A stretch of 64,000 nt of DNA from Micromonospora inyonensis. GTDB lineage: Bacteria > Actinomycetota > Actinomycetes > Mycobacteriales > Micromonosporaceae. This document shows positions 50,290-58,647 of this stretch, piece by piece. The translations under genes and the position numbers were made by a program. The notes under the pieces were generated by a model. That model did no database searches and was not told the DNA's origin. It saw only the letters and a list, made by a program, of their open reading frames with translations. The first letter of the stretch is position 1. Each line of letters starts with the position of its first letter. The DNA lies in NCBI RefSeq assembly GCF_900091415.1, contig NZ_FMHU01000001.1, forward strand, positions 186,001 through 250,000. The letters run 5' to 3'.

Positions 50290-50386
50290 CGCGCAACGCC
50301 TCCGTTCCCTGCCCCTGGTCGCTCAGTGCGAATCACTCAGCGGCGCAGACCACCGCCCCGGCCCACGGTCATCTCGTCTCCGCGGA

Positions 50387-50728
50387 TCAACCCCGCGTGC
50401 CACCGCTCATGTCCGGGATCATTTCGGTACCGGTGGCCTCGGTGTTCTCCCCGACACGGCGAACCAGGTCCAACTTCTCGCCCTGGAATCCGGCGGCGTG
50501 AGCCAGCTTGGCGTACGCCGCGAGCACGATGCCCGCGAGCACTTGCTGCACGGCCGCGCGGGCCTGCAGGCTCAGTTCGTCGTCCGCGGGGACGCCGGCC
50601 GCCCACCGGCACTCGGCGATCTGGCGCACCGGGTCCACCGTGCCGATCAGGTGGTCCTTGAACTGGCCCACCAACGGCACCTGCTGGGCCAGGGCATCCC
50701 CGTTGAACTCGATCCGTGAGCCGCTCAT
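50387..50728 (-). CDS. Small type VII-associated protein (113 aa), function unknown
   Basis: Starts MSGSRIEFNGDALAQQVPLV at the ATG overlapping the YbaB-like stop, so the pair is translationally coupled. The central part QARAAVQQVLAGIVLAAYAKLAHAAGF is a hydrophobic helix pair. The C-terminus (ENTEATGTEMIPDMSGGT) is probably flexible. It is the last gene before the giant gene, 97 bases upstream of it. Its small size, helical build and place suggest a dedicated partner of the giant protein. No domain recognised. Confidence 0.75.
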   Translation of the reverse strand: MSGSRIEFNGDALAQQVPLVGQFKDHLIGTVDPVRQIAECRWAAGVPADDELSLQARAAVQQVLAGIVLAAYAKLAHAAGFQGEKLDLVRRVGENTEATGTEMIPDMSGGTRG

Positions 50729-51147
50729 GACGCCGCCGGCCCGGTCCGCCGGTCGGCACCGCCGGAAACCATGCTGGCGATGCCCTCGACAAGTTCCTCG
50801 ATGCTCCCGGCCGACTGCGCGGCGTCGTCGAGGCCGGTGAGGTGACGCGTCAGCTCGGCGGTGCCGGCCATCGTCTTGCGCTGGGCCTTCTCGCGGGCGG
50901 TACGTGCCGTCGTCACGATCAGGTCGGCCAGCTCGGCTGGCGCGAGTCGCCGGTAGGCGTCCCCGTTGAAAGTGATCCGGGTCAGCTCGCCGTGGCCACC
51001 CACGGTCACCGACAGCAGCTTCTTCTTGTCCTCCACGGTGGTCTGCGCCCGGGCCACGCGCCGGCGTACCCGGTCGGCCGCCTCGTCGACGTCCTTCAGG
51101 GCCGCACGCATCTCGGCCAACAGTTCCTCATCGCCCAACAAGCTCAT
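50725..51147 (-). CDS. YbaB/EbfC-family nucleoid-associated-like protein
   Basis: 140 residues from the ATG at 51145-51147, chosen because GAGGAGG lies 8 bases upstream; a 14-codon longer form is possible but lacks a site. The core LLSVTVGGHGELTRITFNGDAYRRLAPAELADLIVTTARTAREKA matches the YbaB/EbfC pattern (VTV.G.G.L..I.f......l....L......A...A). YbaB-like proteins are common in actinobacterial ESX clusters next to very large secreted proteins. The family binds DNA as dimers; here a chaperone-like role is equally possible. Its stop overlaps the next start (ATGA). Confidence 0.85.
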   Translation of the reverse strand: MSLLGDEELLAEMRAALKDVDEAADRVRRRVARAQTTVEDKKKLLSVTVGGHGELTRITFNGDAYRRLAPAELADLIVTTARTAREKAQRKTMAGTAELTRHLTGLDDAAQSAGSIEELVEGIASMVSGGADRRTGPAAS

Positions 51148-51235
51148 CCCGACTACCTCCTCTTCTATCCCACGGGTGATCTGCGGCACCGGGTTTACAT
51201 CGGTGCAATAGTGTTGAACGGCCGGGGCAACAGTG

Positions 51236-54200
51236 TCAACGGCCCCGGTACCGGCGGCGTTCGTCCTGGCTGCCGGGACGCTCGTCGGTCGGCATGCCGA
51301 ACTCGTCCTCCTCGACCCGGGTGTCCCGACCGCGCCGGCCGATCACCGCGGGCGCACAGTCGGGGTCGGTGCCCCAGACCTTCTCGTCCTCCTTCAGCCA
51401 GGTGCTGCGCTGGCGGTCACGGTCCTGCCCTTGCTGGGGTGCGCCACCCATGCCCGGCATCATCGGGGGCATGAACGGCATCCCACCGCCCGGCGTACCG
51501 CCGCCCGGCATCCCACCGCCCGGCATACCGCCCCCGCCGGGCTGCGGGAGACCAGGACCGGCACCCGCGCCTGTATTCAGGTTGGTCCCGACCGGGCCTC
51601 CGACGGGCACCCCCAGCTTGTCCGGGTTCAGCGCCCCGGGCGAGCCGGATACGCCCGGCACCGCCGACAGACCCCCGGTGCCGACCTGCACCCCGGGAAC
51701 GTGCGGGAAGCTGGCCGAGCCGGGTCTCGTGACGTCACCGAATGCCGGAGGGGCGGTGATGCCCCCGGTCATACCCGGCTTCGGCGACACGTCCTTACCG
51801 TCGACCGTGGTCGGGAACGCACTCCGGTCGATTGGTGCCGACGGCCCGGTGTCGGGCCACGGCAACCTGCCCGCGTCCAGGCCCGGCACGGACCCACCCC
51901 CGCCGGAACTCCCCGACGGGTTGGGCGGCAGCCCGAGTTTCGCCCGCTCTTCCGGCGACAGCGGGACATCGTCCAGCAGGCCGCCGCGTTGCAGCGCGTC
52001 GAGCTGATCCGGATTGAGCTGACCGAGACTCGTCGCACCGCCCGGCGACAGACCGTTCTTCCGCAGGTGGTCAGCCTGCTCAGCCGTCAGCGGCACGTCG
52101 TCCAGCAGCCCCGCCCCGTCCAGCCGCTGCAACTGGGACGGCGTCAGGTCACCCAACGACTGCGGCCCGTTCAGGCCGAGCTTCGCCCGCTGGTCGTTGG
52201 TAAGGGGGGTCTCGTCCAGCAGCCCGCCGCGATCCAACGCGTCGAGCTGATCCGGGCTGAGCTGACCGAGACTCGTCGCACCGCCCGGCGACAGACCGTT
52301 CTTCCGCAGGTGGTCAGCCTGCTCAGCCGTCAGCGGCACATCGTCCAGCAGCCCGGCCTTGTCCAGTTGCTCCAACTGGGACGGCGTCAGGTCACCCAAC
52401 GACTGCGGCCCGGACGGCTTGCGGTTGAGCCCGAGATTGCTGGTCGGCAGGGAACTGCCCGCGCCACCGCCGGTGAACGGATTCTCCAGGCCACCGCCGG
52501 CAGACGGGGTGAGCGGTTTGGGGGTCGGAATGGGGGGAAGCCCGTTCGCGCCACCGCCGCCAACCGCAGCGTCCAAGCCGCCGTTGGCGAACGGATTGCC
52601 CGCGCCACCGCCCTCGGACGGCATGCCCGACTTGACCTTCAGGTCGGTGGGAAGGCCGCCGCCGACGCCACCACCGAACGGATTCTCCGCGCCACCACCA
52701 AAGGAACCATCCACGCCATTGGCGAACGGATTACCCGCACCACCACCGGCGCCCGAGTTGGGCATCAGGCTGGCGGGAAGGTCGCCGCCGGCGCCACCAC
52801 CAAAGGAACCACCCAAGCCATTGGCGAACGGATTACCCGCACCACCACCGGCGCCCGAGTTGGGCATCAGGCTGGCGGGAAGGTCGCCGCCGGCGCCACC
52901 ACCAAAGGAACCACCCAAGCCATTGGCGAACGGATTACCCGCACCACCGCCCTCGGACGGCATGCCCGACTTGACCTTCAGGTCGGTGGGAAGGCCGCCA
53001 CCGGCGCCACCACCGAACGGATTCTCCGCGCCACCACCGAAGGAACCACCCAAGCCATTGGCGAACGGATTGCCCGCACCACCACCGGCGCCCGAGTTGG
53101 GCATCAGGCTGGCGGGCATGAAAGCACCGCCACCGGTGCCGTTGGCGAACGGGTTACCCAAGCCGCCGTTGGCGAACGGGTTACCCACGCCGCCGCCGTT
53201 GGGGAACGGGTTGCCGAAGTTCGCTCCCGCGTTCGCGAACGGGTTACCCACGTTCGCGAACGGATTGCCCATGTTCGCGAAGGGGTTACCCACGTTCGCG
53301 AACGGATTGCCCATGTTCGCGAAGGGGTTACCCATGTTCGCGAACGGGTCGCCCCAGTTGGCGAAGGGGTTACCCATGTTCCCGAACGGGTTGTTGGGGA
53401 ATGCGCCGTTGGGCATCCCCACGTCGTTGGGCATCGGATTGGGCGGCACCGGCTTCGGGTCGGTGATGCTCATCGGGTTGCGCGCCTCGGCGAACACCGA
53501 CACCAACTTCTTCGCCGCGAGCACCGCCGGCTCGAAGGTCTTGAGGGCGTTGTCGGCCCACATCTGGCGCAGATGCTGGTCCAGCTTATTCCACTCGGGG
53601 ATGCTGAACGCGTCGAATGGGTGATATTTTACCCATGCCGGCGGCGTCCACATGATGGGCAAACTTCCGTCTCGTCCGCCGACCCGTTTTCCCTGGTTCG
53701 ACTGCTCCCCGGTGTCGGCGTACTGCTGGCCCAGGTCCCAGGCGTTCGACTGGCCGTCGTGCAGGTCACCGAGTTCAAGAGTGCTCTCGTTGAACATCTG
53801 GGCGATGACCCGGTACGGGTGCTGCCAGATGCCGGCCGGGTGGATCGAGGACCACTTCTCGAAGGTGTCGGCCACCGCCGTGATGAAGTCCCTCATGGCC
53901 TGCTCGACCTGGGCCAGCGTGGTGTCCCACTGCTTGGCCTGGGGCATGATGTCGGCGAGGTACTTGTTCGCCTCCTGCACCCGGTGCCGCCAGGCCGATT
54001 CGGCGGAGCCCTTGAAGTCGGGGCTCTTGGCGTTCACCGACTTGACCTGATCGGTCAGCTCGCCCGAGATCCCCAGCGCGTGGGTGGTCAGGTTGGCCAG
54101 GATCTCGCGGACCGACCCGATCGAGTCCGGGTCGAACGTCTTGTTCGGCCCGGCCACCTTGGGCAGGTCGGCGATCATCCGCTCCCACGCGTTGCCGAGC

Positions 54201-54565
54201 GAGACGACCGGATTACCGTCGGCGTTGGTCGAGTTCCCCGGGTCGGTGGAGTTGTACTTCTGCCCCTGGGTGTCGTCCCTGCTGGTCACCCCCACCCACA
54301 CCGTCACCCGGGTGATGTACTTGGTCGCCCCGCTCTGCCTCCACTTGTAGAAGGTGACCGCGTCCTTGTTGTACTCCGGCATCCACCCGCCGGGTTCGGA
54401 GTTCTTGAGGGTGCTCGTCTGGGTGATCAGCCAGTAACCGGGCCCCTTGATGCTCCGCGGTCGGAAGTTGTCGTTGATGGAAGCCTTTTCCCCGCCCTCT
54501 CCACCGCCGAGCACCAGCCCCAGAATGCTCGCCAGGGCATCCTCGAACGTCGCGGTGTTCGCCAT
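51236..54565 (-). CDS. Large low-complexity, probably secreted type VII-associated repeat protein (1109 aa)
   Basis: The N-terminal ~370 residues are ordered: an initial domain with GPGYWLITQTSTLKN and VTFYKWRQSGATKYITRVTVWVG, then helices with ESAWRHRVQEANKYLADI, typical of type VII substrate heads. After that the protein is almost wholly repeats: NPFANxG heptads, glycine-rich units with NPFANGLGGSFGGGAGG, and four ~35-residue units SLGxLxPxQLxxLDxxGLLDDVPLT. A Pro/Gly/Met-rich tail (GGGMPGGG repeats) and a charged C-terminus follow. It lies 2 bases after the 123-residue gene. The repeats suggest an extended surface or matrix protein. No enzymatic motif is seen. The opposite strand is also open over this gene, but codon bias and composition favour this strand. 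Confidence 0.85.
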   Translation of the reverse strand: MANTATFEDALASILGLVLGGGEGGEKASINDNFRPRSIKGPGYWLITQTSTLKNSEPGGWMPEYNKDAVTFYKWRQSGATKYITRVTVWVGVTSRDDTQGQKYNSTDPGNSTNADGNPVVSLGNAWERMIADLPKVAGPNKTFDPDSIGSVREILANLTTHALGISGELTDQVKSVNAKSPDFKGSAESAWRHRVQEANKYLADIMPQAKQWDTTLAQVEQAMRDFITAVADTFEKWSSIHPAGIWQHPYRVIAQMFNESTLELGDLHDGQSNAWDLGQQYADTGEQSNQGKRVGGRDGSLPIMWTPPAWVKYHPFDAFSIPEWNKLDQHLRQMWADNALKTFEPAVLAAKKLVSVFAEARNPMSITDPKPVPPNPMPNDVGMPNGAFPNNPFGNMGNPFANWGDPFANMGNPFANMGNPFANVGNPFANMGNPFANVGNPFANAGANFGNPFPNGGGVGNPFANGGLGNPFANGTGGGAFMPASLMPNSGAGGGAGNPFANGLGGSFGGGAENPFGGGAGGGLPTDLKVKSGMPSEGGGAGNPFANGLGGSFGGGAGGDLPASLMPNSGAGGGAGNPFANGLGGSFGGGAGGDLPASLMPNSGAGGGAGNPFANGVDGSFGGGAENPFGGGVGGGLPTDLKVKSGMPSEGGGAGNPFANGGLDAAVGGGGANGLPPIPTPKPLTPSAGGGLENPFTGGGAGSSLPTSNLGLNRKPSGPQSLGDLTPSQLEQLDKAGLLDDVPLTAEQADHLRKNGLSPGGATSLGQLSPDQLDALDRGGLLDETPLTNDQRAKLGLNGPQSLGDLTPSQLQRLDGAGLLDDVPLTAEQADHLRKNGLSPGGATSLGQLNPDQLDALQRGGLLDDVPLSPEERAKLGLPPNPSGSSGGGGSVPGLDAGRLPWPDTGPSAPIDRSAFPTTVDGKDVSPKPGMTGGITAPPAFGDVTRPGSASFPHVPGVQVGTGGLSAVPGVSGSPGALNPDKLGVPVGGPVGTNLNTGAGAGPGLPQPGGGGMPGGGMPGGGTPGGGMPFMPPMMPGMGGAPQQGQDRDRQRSTWLKEDEKVWGTDPDCAPAVIGRRGRDTRVEEDEFGMPTDERPGSQDERRRYRGR
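51930..52412 (-). repeat. Four ~35-residue SLGxLxPxQL...GLLDDVPLT units
   Basis: Each unit reads SLG(D/Q)L(T/S/N)P(S/D)QL..L(D/Q)..GLLD(D/E)(V/T)PL followed by an alternating tail: TAEQADHLRKNGLSPGGA or (T/S)..(Q/E)RAKLGL. The four units alternate as two pairs, so the larger duplicated block is two units long. They are predicted to be short helical hairpins. Confidence 0.85.
52590..53125 (-). repeat. Glycine-rich units around NPFANG(L/V)GGSFGGG
   Basis: Near-identical units alternate the tails LPASLMPNSGAGGG and LPTDLKVKSGMPSEGGG. Nucleotide identity between copies is very high, which shows recent slippage or unequal exchange. Confidence 0.85.
53128..53395 (-). repeat. NPFANxG heptad repeats in the 1109-aa protein
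   Basis: About ten 21-base units encode NPFANMG, NPFANVG, NPFANWG and similar, with strongly conserved bases (ttcgcgaacgg). They sit at the junction between the folded head and the glycine-rich part. Confidence 0.9.
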
Positions 54566-54567
54566 GA

Positions 54568-54939
54568 CTAACCCCCGGCTTTGGGCATGAAGTACTCGAA
54601 CTGCTCGGCGCTCAGCGTGCTCGTCTGCTCGACGGCGTCGGAGTCGGCCAGCAGGAACTTGATGCCGTGCTCCAGGTTGTTGATCTCGGTTCGCGCGCCC
54701 TTGAACCGGTTGGACAGGCCCGCCCGGACGACGTCGATCACCGCCGTCAGCTCCTCCGCCTCGGTGAAGCCCTTTCCGCCGAGGCGCAGCTTGAACGGCT
54801 TCGTGATGTCGACCGTCGAATCCGGCAGGGAGCCGTACGGGTAGACCTTGCCGTGCATCAGATCGATCTCGTCGACCTGCTTGGTGTAGGTGCCGTGCAG
54901 CTTCCGCAGGTAGCTCTCGTTGATGACGATGTTCTTCAT
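54568..54939 (-). CDS. Small type VII-associated protein of unknown function (123 aa)
   Basis: Starts MKNIVINESYLRKLHGTY with a GAGAGGA site 7 bases upstream. The middle has FKLRLGGKGFTEAEELTAVIDVV, then a helical C-terminal half (SNRFKGARTEINNLEHGIKFLLADSDAV) that looks like the second helix of a WXG100-like hairpin. No W-x-G turn is present. Its stop is 2 bases before the start of the 1109-residue protein, so the two are co-translated. It may be that protein's partner or chaperone, as small helical proteins often are in ESX loci. Function not recognised. Confidence 0.8.
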   Translation of the reverse strand: MKNIVINESYLRKLHGTYTKQVDEIDLMHGKVYPYGSLPDSTVDITKPFKLRLGGKGFTEAEELTAVIDVVRAGLSNRFKGARTEINNLEHGIKFLLADSDAVEQTSTLSAEQFEYFMPKAGG

Positions 54940-55029
54940 CGTGTTTCCTCTCGAATGGAGACGGGCCAGCGGGACTCGGCTGTCCGGACCCGATGAATCC
55001 GGAATCCGGACGAGCCCGTGGACAGCGGT

Positions 55030-55082
55030 GGGTCAGACGCGCTGGTCCACCCGGCGGTGCGGCGGACCAGCGCGCCTGACCC
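55030..55082 (-). terminator. Strong hairpin after the WXG100 pair
   Basis: Two 19-base arms (55030-55048 and 55064-55082) pair with one mismatch around a 15-base GC-rich loop, in the 202-base gap between the WXG100 gene and the 123-residue protein. No clear T-run follows. It may terminate or attenuate transcription so that the abundant WXG100 pair is made in excess over the downstream genes. A promoter for the downstream genes could lie in 54940-55029, where several TCCGGA palindromes occur, but I cannot point to -10/-35 boxes. Confidence 0.6.
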
Positions 55083-55141
55083 GGTATCGGCTCGGCGGAA
55101 CTGCCGTCCCGACCTCGTGCGAGGTCAGGTTCGGCGGGGTA

Positions 55142-55429
55142 CTAGCTGAAGATGGCCGCGCCCCGGTTGTCGCCGTGCTGGTAGTTGACGTTGATCTCCT
55201 GAAGGCGCGCCTGCCCCAGGGCCAGGGCCGCCCTCATCTCCTGCTGACCCTGGTTCCACAGCGCCTGGGCGGCCTTGTAGGCCTCCGGCGCCTGACCGTT
55301 GTTGGCCGCGGTGAACCTATCCACCGAGGCCTGGAGGGTCGCCAGCGACTGGTCGAGCTCGCGGGTCTCCCTCGCCATTTCGTCGGCGACGGTCTGAACC
55401 GCGGCGGGGTTGATGCTGTAGTTGGCCAT
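55142..55429 (-). CDS. WXG100-family protein (EsxA-like) with YxxxD motif
   Basis: A 95-residue protein. N-terminal helix VQTVADEMARETRELDQSLATL, turn AQALWNQGQQEM (W-N-Q-G), second helix, and near the C-terminus NYQHGDNRG, which satisfies YxxxD, the general type VII secretion signal. A strong AAGGAGG site lies 6 bases before the ATG. It pairs with the WXG100 gene just upstream. A hairpin lies 60 bases after its stop. Confidence 0.9.
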   Translation of the reverse strand: MANYSINPAAVQTVADEMARETRELDQSLATLQASVDRFTAANNGQAPEAYKAAQALWNQGQQEMRAALALGQARLQEINVNYQHGDNRGAAIFS

Positions 55430-55498
55430 TCTCGGCCTCCTTGTCGTTCGTCGGTCCGGGTTTCGTCGGCCCGGCTTTTACAGGTAAGGGCTCGGCGG

Positions 55499-55816
55499 TC
55501 AGCCGACGGCCCATTTGCCGGACAGCAGGGCGCTGTCGTCTTCGGTCGTGGTGGTCACCTGCGAGTACTGCTGCATGTGCTGGTTGAGCATGTCCAGGCC
55601 CTGCTGGACCTTCTGGAAGCCGTTCAGCCACTGCTGGACGGCCTGCTGGAACCGCGGCGCGGCCGAGTCGCTCTGCCACTGGGCGGACAGGTTGCTGCTG
55701 GCGGCCGTGACGTTGGCCTGGCTGTTCTTGGCCTCGGCCTGCGCCTGGCCGAACGCCATGACCATGCCCTTGATGGTCGCCTCATCGGCGACAATTCCCT
55801 GCATGTTGATTGGCAT
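55499..55816 (-). CDS. WXG100-family protein (EsxB-like partner)
   Basis: A 105-residue helical-hairpin protein with the turn LSAQWQSDSAAP (W-Q-S instead of W-x-G), then FQQAVQQWLNGFQKVQQGL and QQYSQVTTTTEDDSALLSGKW. An AAGGAGAG ribosome binding site precedes the ATG with the same leader as the paralogue at 59311-59745. The 118-base gap after eccB holds no gene. It precedes a second WXG100 gene, the usual arrangement for a secreted heterodimer. The C-terminal Y is not in a YxxxD/E context, so the partner may carry the secretion signal. Confidence 0.9.
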   Translation of the reverse strand: MPINMQGIVADEATIKGMVMAFGQAQAEAKNSQANVTAASSNLSAQWQSDSAAPRFQQAVQQWLNGFQKVQQGLDMLNQHMQQYSQVTTTTEDDSALLSGKWAVG

Positions 55817-55934
55817 GACTCTCCTTGTCTTCTATCGGTCGTGTTGTTGCGATAGGTGGGACGTGTGCTCGTATCCGCCTCGTCCGCCCGGAGGGGCGGG
55901 CCGCTTGGCGGGACGTTCGGGTACCCCTGCGGCA

Positions 55935-57266
55935 TCACCTCCCTTCCGGCCGGACCAGCGCCGGCCCGGCAGGCAACATGGCGACCAGCGCGGTGGGCAT
56001 GACCACCGCCTGGTTGAGGGAGTAGCCCAGGGTGGTGACGTCGCCGCCCATGATCGGGTAGGCGACCCCCCGCTCGTTGACCAGCAGGCCCTGCTGCCGC
56101 CACCGGTCGGTGTCGGCGTCAGCCGGGGGCATCAGCAGCGCTCCCCCGCCCGACGGCACCCGTACCGTCACGGCGGTCTTCCCGCCGCTGCCGCCGGTCG
56201 GCATGCCGGTCCCACTGGCCACGACTACCGTCGGCTTCTCGCCGACCTGGCCCGCGTACTCCACGCAGACCGCGGCGTCCTCGGGCATGGACGGTGGTGC
56301 CGGCGGGGTGGCCGGCAGCGTGGTCAGTGGGCGCACCGGGCTGCGCTGGCCGGCGACGGCCAGATCGGCCGCGCTGATGGCGGTCTCCGTGGCCGCGCCC
56401 GGCGTGGCCCGCCGCAACCGGTACTCGGTCTCGGTCAGCGGGGCCAGTCCGTCGGCGGTCATCAGGTAGTGACCGACCGTGCCGTTGCCCATGTCCACGG
56501 CGAACATCTGGCCGATCGACGTCGGCCGGCCGGCCACCTTCGGGCCTGCGCCGCCGGCCCGAGCCACCTTCGGCGGGCCGACCGTGCCGCCCAGCGGTAT
56601 CGACTCCAGCCAGGCGGTCGCCACCGGTACCGGAGCGAGCAGCCCCAGCCCCAGCACGTCGGCCATCCACGGCTGGGGAAGGAGCAGCCGTCGCCCGCCC
56701 CACAGCAGGTAGGTCTTGCCGCCCGCGGTGACCGGCAGTGCCTGCCCGTCGGCGAGCGGATCGGGAGCCGCCGGCACGTCGACGTCGAGCACGACCCGGC
56801 CGGTGTCCCGGCTACAGGCCCGCCACACGCCCTGGTTGACCCGGTTGGCCGCCGGCAGCACCTGCGGCCCGGCCGGGATGCCCACCGCGGGGCCCTGCGG
56901 CACCTTGGCGAGTTTGGCTGAGGACACGGTGACCGGGGTGAGTCGACCGCCGGCCAGCAGGGTGGCCGTCGCCACGTCGTTGACCATGCGCAGCTGGCCG
57001 TCGACCAGCACGTACCGCGCGCCGGTCGAGGCGTCCACCACCAGCATCCGCGGCTGCTGCCAACTGGTCGAGCCCGATCCCGGCAGGAGGGCCCAGATCG
57101 CGACCCCGGCCAGTACCAGGATCCCGAGCACGAGACCGGCGATCGTGCCGGTGCGGTCCCGGCGGGTCGGGGACTCGGCGGTCTCCGGCTCGGCCCGCAC
57201 CAGCGCGCCGGTCACCCGGGTCATCATGTACCGCTGGGCGTCCACCTGGTCACGACGCGACGACAT
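55935..57266 (-). CDS. eccB: EccB, type VII secretion membrane/periplasmic component
   Basis: A 443-residue protein beginning MSSRRDQVDAQRYMMTRVTGAL, the typical EccB cytoplasmic start. One transmembrane helix follows (GTIAGLVLGILVLAGVAIWALL), then a large extracytoplasmic domain made of R-repeats around a central core. Two cysteines, in WRACSRD and AAVCVEY, match the EccB disulfide pair. It ends with a hydrophobic segment (NQAVVMPTALVAMLPAGPALV) as in the family. It lies one base after the eccD stop. Its role is to form the periplasmic part of the ESX secretion complex. Assignment is firm from length, topology and N-terminal motif. Confidence 0.92.
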   Translation of the reverse strand: MSSRRDQVDAQRYMMTRVTGALVRAEPETAESPTRRDRTGTIAGLVLGILVLAGVAIWALLPGSGSTSWQQPRMLVVDASTGARYVLVDGQLRMVNDVATATLLAGGRLTPVTVSSAKLAKVPQGPAVGIPAGPQVLPAANRVNQGVWRACSRDTGRVVLDVDVPAAPDPLADGQALPVTAGGKTYLLWGGRRLLLPQPWMADVLGLGLLAPVPVATAWLESIPLGGTVGPPKVARAGGAGPKVAGRPTSIGQMFAVDMGNGTVGHYLMTADGLAPLTETEYRLRRATPGAATETAISAADLAVAGQRSPVRPLTTLPATPPAPPSMPEDAAVCVEYAGQVGEKPTVVVASGTGMPTGGSGGKTAVTVRVPSGGGALLMPPADADTDRWRQQGLLVNERGVAYPIMGGDVTTLGYSLNQAVVMPTALVAMLPAGPALVRPEGR

Positions 57267-57267
57267 G

Positions 57268-58647
57268 TCAACCCACCCGCGCCCGGATCACGTCGATCAG
57301 GCCGGTGATGACCACGACGGTCGGCCCGAGGGCGGCCACCATCGCGGTGTGCGCCAGGTCGCCCATCCGGCCCCAGATCGGGTTGAACCGCCGGCCGACC
57401 GGGATCCGCGCGGCCACCCCGCACGCCACCGCCAGGACCAGGCAGCAGCCGATGGCCAGTTGGGCGGCGAGCGGACTCCGGTCCGTGGGGGCGGTCAGGC
57501 ACCAGGCCGCCATGGCGACCAACGCCGGACCGGCCAGCGCCGCCCGGTGCCAGATGCTCGTCATGGGGCGGGTGACCAGGATCTGGGCGACGGCGGTCAG
57601 CCAGGCGGCCAGCGGTGCGGCCCAGCCGGGTGCCGTCGCCAGCCACACCATCGCGGCCCCGGAGACCAGTCCGAGCGCCGCGTACAGAGCGGTCATGAAC
57701 TGGTCGGCGGCGGCGGCCCGGGTGAGCACCGCGGCGGCCGGTTCCGGGTCGATGTCCTTCTGCAGGTCCGCCGGCTCGACGGGCATCTCCGGCAGGGCGA
57801 ACCCGGCGAGCTTGAAGGCGGCCGGCGGTATCGCCGGGCGCAGCGCCGTGGTCACGACGACCGTGATCGCGGCGATCGTGGTCCAGTCCAGCGTGGCCCT
57901 GGTGTGCAGGGCGAACGCGGCGACGACCAGCAGCCATGCCGCCAGCAGGCCGACGGTGACCTGCCGCCAGCCGGTGCGCGGGAAGACGAACGCGGCCACC
58001 AGCAACGCGGCGACGGTGCCGGCGGTGGCAGCCAAGAAGATCAACCGGGGTACGGCGACACCGGCGACCGCCTCCAGCGTGGCGACCACCGTACCGACCA
58101 CACAGGCGGCCCCCAGGACTCCGGCCGTAGCCCGGTCGGCCAGCTTGCGCACCACCGCGAAGCCCGCGACGAAGCACATCCCCGCCATCGCGGCGAGCAG
58201 CGCCGGGTTCCGGGACTCGGCCGGCCACAACCGCGCGGCGGCCAGCCAGACGGTCAGCCAGACGGCCAACAGCAGCAGGGCGGTGACCCTCGTGGTCTGC
58301 GGACGCCACAGCCCGGACCGCTTGCGGATGCCCGCCGAGACGCCGTCGACCAGGTCGTCGTAGGCCAGCGGCGGGATCTGGTCGGTACGCGGGCGTACGT
58401 GCACGACCTCGCCGTCGAGCAGGTCGAGATCGCCGACGGTGCGCGACTCGTCGAAGGCCGGTCCACCCAGCCGCTGCACGATCCAGCCGCTGTGCTCCAG
58501 CCCACGATCGGCGAGGTCCGGTCCGAGCGCGCTCAACAGGGCCGGCATCATGTCGGCCAACGGGATGTGGGTGGGCAGACTCACGTCGACCTGACTGGTC
58601 GGTCCGACGACCAGCAGTCGGCAAAGTTCCCCGCGCTCGGCGCTCAT
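57268..58647 (-). CDS. eccD: EccD, type VII secretion integral membrane channel component
   Basis: A 459-residue protein. The N-terminal ~90 residues (CRLLVVGPTSQVDVSLPTHI through LLDGEVVHVRP) fit the ubiquitin-like YukD domain of EccD. They are followed by about 11 hydrophobic segments, for example TALLLLAVWLTVWLAAARLW, AAVTLEAV-type helices and a last one ending VVITGLIDVIRARVG. A cytoplasmic loop with VEPADLQKDIDPEPAAAV lies in the middle, as in the family. EccD dimers form the membrane vestibule of the ESX core. The ATG overlaps the stop of the transposase-containing frame (ATGA); no strong ribosome binding site is seen. One base separates the stop from the eccB start, so eccD and eccB are one transcription unit. 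Confidence 0.9.
   Translation of the reverse strand: MSAERGELCRLLVVGPTSQVDVSLPTHIPLADMMPALLSALGPDLADRGLEHSGWIVQRLGGPAFDESRTVGDLDLLDGEVVHVRPRTDQIPPLAYDDLVDGVSAGIRKRSGLWRPQTTRVTALLLLAVWLTVWLAAARLWPAESRNPALLAAMAGMCFVAGFAVVRKLADRATAGVLGAACVVGTVVATLEAVAGVAVPRLIFLAATAGTVAALLVAAFVFPRTGWRQVTVGLLAAWLLVVAAFALHTRATLDWTTIAAITVVVTTALRPAIPPAAFKLAGFALPEMPVEPADLQKDIDPEPAAAVLTRAAAADQFMTALYAALGLVSGAAMVWLATAPGWAAPLAAWLTAVAQILVTRPMTSIWHRAALAGPALVAMAAWCLTAPTDRSPLAAQLAIGCCLVLAVACGVAARIPVGRRFNPIWGRMGDLAHTAMVAALGPTVVVITGLIDVIRARVG

Noticed and set aside
51233..54571. Plus-strand open frame of 1112 codons opposite the 1109-residue protein
   Set aside because: The minus strand has an ordered head, regular repeats and operon spacing. 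The plus-strand product is Arg/His/Val-rich without motifs.
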